Positions 57,663 to 64,000 of a DNA stretch of 64,000 bases are shown in pieces. The notes beneath the pieces are model-generated. The model did no database searches and had not been told where the DNA came from. It worked only from the letters and a program-made list of their open reading frames with translations. The stretch lies in NCBI GenBank assembly GCA_918026815.1, contig CAKJVC010000098.1:1-64000 (forward strand), given 5' to 3'. Position 1 is the first letter of the stretch. Every line of letters begins with the position of its first letter. The position numbers were made by a program, and so were the translations under genes. The DNA comes from Chalara sp. BL73 (taxonomy: Eukaryota > Ascomycota > Leotiomycetes > Helotiales).

Positions 57663-60146
57663 TTCTGAAGGATAACTTACCTTGCGATGGGGTTAGCTGG
57701 GTTGAGTTTTTACGAGTACAGCAGTAAAAGGCGAGGCGAGATGAGATATAATGGGGAATTGAGGGGATGAGAAAAGTAAAGAAGGGAAAGGTATAGCATG
57801 TGGTGAAGTTGTTCTGGGGAACAATAGATGCTGTTCTTTGTTAATATAGAAAGTAAATTGAAATGTCTTTATAAAGTATAGAGTGCGGTAGGCCAATGAG
57901 GTTCTGCTGCCTTACGGGGAGTGCAGCGAAGTAAGCCTATGGAGAGTACGATGCTTTCATAAGAGCGATGTAACCATACCCAAGAGTAGGTCCATGGGTG
58001 TGCACTGCTTTTATATAGAGCGAAGTGACTACGCCACTTACGTAGCGTAATCAATAACCCTCCTATGGGCGAATTCGCTTAAAGAGAGGTATTATACAAA
58101 CATAATTTTCCATCCGCTGAAATAGAAGGAGAAGGATAAGTAGAAGTAGATACGCTAATTAAGAAAAAAGGAGTTCATGGCTATGCTTTCATTGCAGTAA
58201 CAAGAGGAGAGGGAAAGTTGCAGATTATTGAAACCTACTCAAGGAAAACTTTTCATGTTTGTACAGAAAGGTACTCAAATGCATATTCAAAGGAATAAAA
58301 CTACCCAGCCTTTTCAAATTAGTGTCTATGACGTCCAATAATACTTTCCAGGAACAGATTGAGTAGGGCACTCTTCGCATTAAGATACAAGCTCAATCCT
58401 CATCCTGTCCTACCCGCTCCTCGCACTCTACCCTGCGTGTAATATTCATGGCCACAGCCTCAAACTTGCCACGCTCATGGGAGAAGATGCTTATGGTGCA
58501 GGGGCGGTTAGTTGGAGAGCTACAGGAGGTTATGAGAAGGCACTCTGAGGCAGGAAGATGGTCCACTGTGAATGTGAATGGTGCCTTTGCGCTTGCGGTG
58601 ATAGCGCTATCTAAACAACCCTACCCAACCTTCCAAGTCGACGGACCCTGCTCTACACCTAACACAGCTATTCAAACAGCTTGATTGCCCTCCAAGGTCC
58701 TGCCGTCAAAAGCATTCCTTCCACGTTCCACAACACTACACACAGATCTTCTTACCCGAACTAGGACGTGTCTGCTAGGATTGCGGAGAAGAGCAGCTTG
58801 GAAAGTCAACGTCATTGTTTGGATCGCATCATCATGCATCGAGGAGGCTTCACTGGCGACGAATGTACCAGCTCCGGGAAGTACAGATGTCGCTCCCATT
58901 CAAAAATGAGGAGGGTGGCAAGGATGGTAATGGAGATGGTGCTGGACGAAGGGATATCCATAGGGACAGTCCAGAAGGATCCAAACCAACTACGACCAAC
59001 CAAAAACTCAAGACAATGATAAGACCAGCGAAGAAACAGTTGTAACTGGCCGCTCTATTCTCCCCCAAGTGGCGGCACCTCCTATCTACTTAACACCGCA
59101 AACGACCCTCTCAAAAACAAGCCGCACCGTCACCATCCCACAAGATCATCCCCACCACAATCCCAAATCCCACCTCGGCGTTCCTGCCACCAGCAGGTCC
59201 AACACATACGTGACATCCAGCCGGCACTTCAAGCAACGAAGCCGGCGCCAGCATAGCAACGAACCCCCCCAAAACAAACACAACCCCGGCTCAACCGCCC
59301 TCCCTCATCAAACCATCCACAACCACAAGCTGGTGTGCGTATCCCAGATTACCAATGGCTATACCAAAAAAAGAAGGGGGAAAAAATAAAATAAAAATTC
59401 CTCGGCCCCTGCCCAACACGGCTGCGTAAACGATACAAAAGGCACTGCGCATGCCCGAGCAGAGAAACCATCCACGCCGAACCCGTCCCCACACATGTAC
59501 ACACGGCGGCCCAACATCGTCGAAGCGCAAGGCTCTCGCCGACGGGTCCAAAAACCAGGGAAATGGCAAACCCCAAGAATTGGAAAAAATCAAATAGGCG
59601 ATCGCGCCGGGGCGTTCTACGCCCAGCATGCTTATGCTGCGACACACGTGCTGCGACGCGTATGCTCGGCCCAAAAAAAGGAGATTCGCTAAAGTATCCT
59701 GTTTGGGCCGCCAAAATGGGGGAGGGCCCTGCCGCTGGATGAACAAGGGCATGGTATTGGCAAGGAAGAACATTTTCGTGCAGGAGGACTTCCCGGTGCC
59801 GTGGAAACATTGGTTGACCTCAGTCAGATTTGTCATGAAGAATGATTATCAGAAAATTCTTCCCCGCCTAGAGGAAATGTCAGAACTCTTATCTTATTCT
59901 ACAATATCCTAAAGCTAAAGGCTAATAGACTGCGCTTTTTCTTGCTCTAAAAATGTTATGCGTCTTTCAGGTCCCAAAAACTCCGATACAATTGCTTGTA
60001 TTTTCAGGATGCGACGCAAATTCTAGCCAGCCCATCTAAACGCCTCTCTATGCCCAAAATAACGCCCCTGGCACACATGGGTTTTCCCATTTGTACATAT
60101 TCATGTGTGCCTCTCTCTTGTATATACACTTTCGCGTATTATTCCA
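57663..60146. other. Intergenic with possible degenerate coding on the minus strand
   Basis: About 2.5 kb. From about 58380 to 59840 the minus strand shows several overlapping open frames with hydrophobic stretches, for example AGVVFVLGGFVAMLAPASLL near 59250. There is also a clean C-terminal-looking segment reading KAPFTFTVDHLPASECLLIT near 58560. They are separated by stops and frame changes and I could not assemble a gene or name a family. It may be a decayed gene or a gene with many short exons. Confidence 0.35.
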
Positions 60147-62021
60147 TCACCAGGTCTCGGCGATGTATTGCCCGGCATCCTTCTTGAGGTTCCAGAACGC
60201 TTGGGCTTCATCCCTACCCAGATTTCCCTTCTGCATAGCAACGCGGACAAGTGCGTCTTCAACACCTTCTCCCATCCCCTTACTAGATCCACAGACAAAG
60301 ACTCGACCATCCAAGCTGTTGATGACGAACCACACCAGATCCGCCTGATGAAGAACCTCATCCTGGACGTATTTGCCCTTCTGCTTGCCGTCGCTCTTTC
60401 GCGACTGGACAACTTTCTTCAGCTCATCCTCATGCACCCCCCACTCTCCGCTGTATAGCTCGTCGAGCAGAGAATCGCGGACGCCTTGCAAAACCCAGAC
60501 TTTATTGGCACAATTAGCGTTCTTTAGGCGACGTTGTACAAACCCTCGGAAAGGAGCAACGCCAACACCTGCACCGATTAGAAGCATCGGGCCGTCAGAG
60601 ACGAATTCGCGAGCCAACGGGTTCGCCATAAGTCCCTTAAACATGGGGATCCGTAAATCGATCTTCTCACCCTTCTCTTCGGCTGCGATAAACTTTCTTG
60701 CCTGTCGCTCGAAGAACCCGCTCCCAACACCGGTTCTCTGATCGTTGACGAAATGTGGTGTTTCGTGGACGGTGACTGCAATTTCGATGACGCGCGTGCA
60801 ACCGTTCGCTGGAACGCAAGCCTCGTGAGGATCGTTGGAAAGGGAGTAGAACCGTGGCATGAGGGTCTGGCATTGAGAGAGGAGGTGATCGAGAGGTGGT
60901 TTTGACGACGGGAAGGCGTGGAGGAGTTGGTTGACTGTGACATATGGGCCCGTACGGAAGTCGCAGAATACGCCTTGCCCTTCTGCAGAGCACAAGAACA
61001 TGAGGATCTTCTTCTCGTTCACGTCGGAGGCATGTTCGGCAAGGAGGCGGAGGAGGGGCTTCGTTGGGTGATAGGATTGGATATCGGCGCACCATGTAAG
61101 GAGATCTCGGCGAGTGGTGATGAGCTCTCGTGCTTGATCGTCTCCCCAGACCGTCGGCCAACGGCCACTATCCGTCTTCAGTAGTACTGGTCGGTCTCGC
61201 AAAAACCGTGGAATCAGGAGCAGGTCCATAAGCTCATCAACCAAGGACGCTTCGTTGGGTGCCATGATTCCAATGGCCCCTCCAACCTTGAAGTCGACCC
61301 CTAATTCTTCGGGATAATCTGTAACATCGAGGTCGAAATGGTAGGTTCTCTTCTCCGCACCAGGACGTGTAAGCTCGCGCGCATTAAAGATCTTAGCAGA
61401 GAAGACATTGTATGGAGGATGCGGCTGGACGAAGTTGGGCGGGTGAACCTTGGTATCGATTTGCTCCACGACCGTTGCGACGTCCTGATGAGGGGTAAAA
61501 TCGGTCGACTGGCCCTTGATATCAGTAACCGGTGCAGCAGGCTTGGGAGCCGAAGCCAATGCCTCAGCCTTCTTGCAAGGTACTAAATGGATCGTGTTAT
61601 GAGGAACCTCGGGTACATTCGTGAGGGTGGTAGGAACCGGGCCAATCTTGAGCTGCATCGCCCTAAAAGCATCGTTGTCTGGCAATGGCACCCGCTCGAA
61701 CGAGAGGCCGTCCTGTTTGGTAATTGCCATACAACATCCTCCTCCGCAGCATTTCTCAATCAGCTTGGTGCCGGGCTCCCCCACTATCCTTTGTACATCG
61801 GCAAAACTTTGCGAGATCAGCTTCGTGCTGGCCCGACGCGGTCGAGGTGGCTCCTCTGGTTCATCAGAGCTTTCTGAGAATGTGAGGGAAGGGACGGTGC
61901 TTTTGGGACTTTCGGCCGCAGGCTCTTCGGGTATGCAATGACTGGTCGTCAAGTTGCGAATAGGGAGGGGCCGGGACAACATGGCGACGGAACGGGAGGA
62001 CTTTCGTAATGTCGTAAGCAT
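60147..62021 (-). CDS. FAD/NADPH oxidoreductase of the diflavin-reductase fold, no flavodoxin domain, probably mitochondrial
   Basis: Predicted 624 aa, intronless, start ATG 62021-62019. The N-terminus MLTTLRKSSRSVAMLSRPLP has no acidic residue and several Arg and Ser, fitting a mitochondrial presequence. At 91-97 is CCGGGCC. From about 203 on it has the ferredoxin-reductase module of the CPR/sulfite-reductase/methionine-synthase-reductase group. Its motifs are the connecting domain with FKVGGAIGIMAPN, the FAD motif RFYSLSND (390-397), GVGSGFFER (431-439), the NADPH loop GAGVGVAPFRGF (483-494), CGSSKGMGEGVEDAL (577-591) and a terminal Trp624 that would stack on FAD. It should pass electrons from NADPH through FAD to a partner that carries its own acceptor, since no FMN-binding flavodoxin domain precedes it. 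The partner is unknown. Met14 is an alternative start. Confidence 0.9.
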   Translation of the reverse strand: MLTTLRKSSRSVAMLSRPLPIRNLTTSHCIPEEPAAESPKSTVPSLTFSESSDEPEEPPRPRRASTKLISQSFADVQRIVGEPGTKLIEKCCGGGCCMAITKQDGLSFERVPLPDNDAFRAMQLKIGPVPTTLTNVPEVPHNTIHLVPCKKAEALASAPKPAAPVTDIKGQSTDFTPHQDVATVVEQIDTKVHPPNFVQPHPPYNVFSAKIFNARELTRPGAEKRTYHFDLDVTDYPEELGVDFKVGGAIGIMAPNEASLVDELMDLLLIPRFLRDRPVLLKTDSGRWPTVWGDDQARELITTRRDLLTWCADIQSYHPTKPLLRLLAEHASDVNEKKILMFLCSAEGQGVFCDFRTGPYVTVNQLLHAFPSSKPPLDHLLSQCQTLMPRFYSLSNDPHEACVPANGCTRVIEIAVTVHETPHFVNDQRTGVGSGFFERQARKFIAAEEKGEKIDLRIPMFKGLMANPLAREFVSDGPMLLIGAGVGVAPFRGFVQRRLKNANCANKVWVLQGVRDSLLDELYSGEWGVHEDELKKVVQSRKSDGKQKGKYVQDEVLHQADLVWFVINSLDGRVFVCGSSKGMGEGVEDALVRVAMQKGNLGRDEAQAFWNLKKDAGQYIAETW

Positions 62022-62308
62022 ATACAGTTAGCAACTGAGTGGAATTTTTGATCAGATTTTGTTTTGGTGTTATTTGACAATGGACAGCATGAGGGTTGGA
62101 GGGGGACTTTGTCGTTGTAATAGCGGGATGGCAGATGTCAAAGTTAATTGTCAGCGATTATTGATGGTCTCGGGGGCATGAACAGTGGCGGACTGGGAGA
62201 CTTTATTTCGATGGCAGCCATACGAAAGTAAGTTTGGGCTTTTTTGGGTTGGTGTGGAACCGAGTACGGCTGCCGAAAAATAGGATGCATGGACCACTTA
62301 GCCTGCTA

Positions 62309-62321
62309 GGGGGGGGGGGGG
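62309..62321 (+). repeat. G13 homopolymer
   Basis: Thirteen consecutive G residues, about 290 bp upstream of the flavoprotein start codon. Confidence 0.9.
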
Positions 62322-63002
62322 TAAGTTGAATACCCTGCCCTCCTGCCACGCCGCCGCCCAGATGAAATCAATGGAAGTTCCTTTTTTTTGATTGCGATTC
62401 TCACTCCAGCCGGCCTGGGCAAAAGCTGGTTGGTGGTGGTGGTGGTAGTGGTGGTCCTTTGAGGCATTGGTTGGGCGTTGCTTTTTTACTCTATCTAGGC
62501 CATTTCACAGAATGGTGGGGGGGCAAGAGGGGGAGAGAGGAACCTCATGCACATAGTTATTTTATTGTAGCAACTCACGGCATCTCTGTTACTCACCTTA
62601 CATACATACGGTAGTTTAGTAGTAGTAGTAGAGAGTTTGCCAGGTAAATTGGTCTTCAGTCAAGTCCGGCCGACACCGCAAACTTTACTTTTGACTTGCA
62701 GTATGTACAGGGAAAGCACCGGGGTGCCAAGCCGGGATATGATTTCTGGGTTTTTTTATCTGATCCATCAGATAAAAAAAGGGGGAGCCGAGGCGGATCA
62801 GATTACCGTAATCAAAAGTCCCAAAAAGGCAAAAGTCAAAAATAAACAGGCCACGAAAACCATCTGTTTGCGTGAAACAAAAGGGGGGACTCGTGTTCAC
62901 ATTCAAATAACACAGCAACGACGACTACCACGACCACCACTAAAATAGCATTCCAGGCTCGAGCCCAAAGGGGAGAGAGAGAGCAGGCAAATTGCTTCTT
63001 CC

Positions 63003-63020
63003 GGGGGGGGGGGGGGGGGG
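63003..63020 (+). repeat. G18 homopolymer
   Basis: Eighteen consecutive G residues followed by atggggagg. The run can form G-quadruplex structures, and its true length in the genome is hard to fix by sequencing. Confidence 0.9.
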
Positions 63021-64000
63021 ATGGGGAGGTAGGAAGCATGAAGCATATTCCCTTTTTATTTTGATCTCTAGCCGAGCCACCACATCTCCCCTACGCGAAA
63101 CAATGCAAAATGGGTCGTAATAGAGGACGCGTCGTAGGGCCAGAACCGCCAAATATTGACGCAGCATGCAGACGAGGCGAACTCGCCCTATCACAAGGGA
63201 ACAATTGATCTCCAAGTAACAGCCTTATGCATTTCCAACACACATGTGCATACAACTGGATGATGCTGGTTTACCGGTAATTGATTTTTGGCCTGAAAGA
63301 TATCTGGAGATACCGTAATCCTACCGTAAATACTGCCAAGCCGATTACAGCTTCCGACACGCCAGATGGCAGCATCACCCCCCCTCTCCACATGCCAAAA
63401 GCCAATTCCCTCCTAATCCTGTCCCATTCATTCCTCACCCATTTCGCTTCTCTGCTGCTGCCGACAAAAACGTACACGTCCTTACATACGTTTCCGCTCT
63501 CATCACCACATATCGAGTGTCCACCACGCAACCATTCCCTTGGCCCTCCCCCCTTTTCAACTCAGCCCATCATTCTGTCCCCGGATGGTCCAGAAATGAA
63601 ATTTTTATTATCTGATCTGACATCATACCACCAAAAGTTGACTGACCACCCGCCCGCCCCCGAACTTTGCCGACCAATAACCGTGTATCCCAAATACGAA
63701 GGGAGACAGGTGGGGCAGCCGAGGAGAGAGACTTGACTGGCCCTTGGGCCTTGATGTGGGGCTGGAGATCAAAATCAAATCAAATCTTATCTGATCATCT
63801 CTCACCCTCCTTGCCTCTCCCTCAGAAGCGGTGAAGCAATCCCTCAACTTTAAATTCTGGAATTCTGGAAAGCTAAAGAGAAAAAAAAACAACACCCACC
63901 GGTCTTAGGACTCTACGGGTCGCGGAATGCGGATCCTGACCTTGGAAATGGGCCTTCGCATTCGTTTTGAGCTCGATCCTCTGATCTTGTAATTGCAGGC

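Larger units (their letters stand above)
62022..64000. other. Upstream region of the flavoprotein gene, rich in G runs
   Basis: About 2 kb with no supported gene. It contains homopolymer G tracts (listed separately), a GGT repeat near 62431-62455, an AGT repeat near 62618-62630 and other simple sequence. Short open frames (for example 63281-63736 plus) show no motif. The first few hundred bases are the promoter of the minus-strand flavoprotein gene. Confidence 0.45.

Noticed and set aside
63281..63736. 151-codon plus-strand frame near the right end
   Set aside because: Its Pro/Ser/Leu-rich composition follows local C-rich sequence. It has no start context, motif or splice partners.

Overview
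This window is nuclear DNA of a filamentous ascomycete (Pezizomycotina). The signs are short GT-AG introns of about 45-110 nt that often split short exons, three fungal Zn2Cys6 regulators, a secreted laccase, a KRE9/KNH1-type wall protein, a HET-NACHT protein, and transposon copies that look mutated by RIP (repeat-induced point mutation). A leotiomycete is plausible, but that is inference from gene content only. All multi-exon models were built by hand from splice signals, reading phase and remembered family motifs. No alignment was run.

Layout. 0.5-4 kb: a KRE9/KNH1-like wall protein (-) and cystathionine beta-synthase (+) transcribed divergently. 6.5-11.5 kb: a PHO80-type cyclin and a nine-exon Zn2Cys6 regulator. 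15-21.8 kb: a six-exon laccase, a small membrane protein (-), a class-I glutamine amidotransferase-like gene (-), and a second Zn2Cys6 regulator that shares a 363-bp promoter region with the amidotransferase. 24-30.6 kb: a third Zn2Cys6 regulator (-) and a glycogen-targeting PP1 regulatory subunit with a CBM21 domain (-).

30.6-47 kb is a desert of about 16.5 kb. It holds only one orphan exon-like ORF and a decayed cytochrome P450. 47-50 kb carries an intact UbiA-type prenyltransferase followed by a truncated, frameshifted amidohydrolase. With the dead P450, this looks like the residue of a small metabolic locus. 51.8-54.8 kb is a HET-NACHT gene whose tail suggests ankyrin-like repeats. Next to it are a Tc1/mariner relic in which all three catalytic Asp positions read as Asn, a solo LTR of about 272 bp nested inside that relic, and a second DDE-type transposase relic. 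60-62 kb is an intronless, probably mitochondrial FAD/NADPH reductase of the diflavin-reductase fold that lacks a flavodoxin domain and carries a CCGGGCC motif.

A recurring oddity is single-base loss in short G or C runs. The wall protein, the amidotransferase, the amidohydrolase (twice) and one transposase relic each need one extra G or C to restore the family reading frame. This could be real decay or a homopolymer error of the assembly, and it matters for any gene call here.
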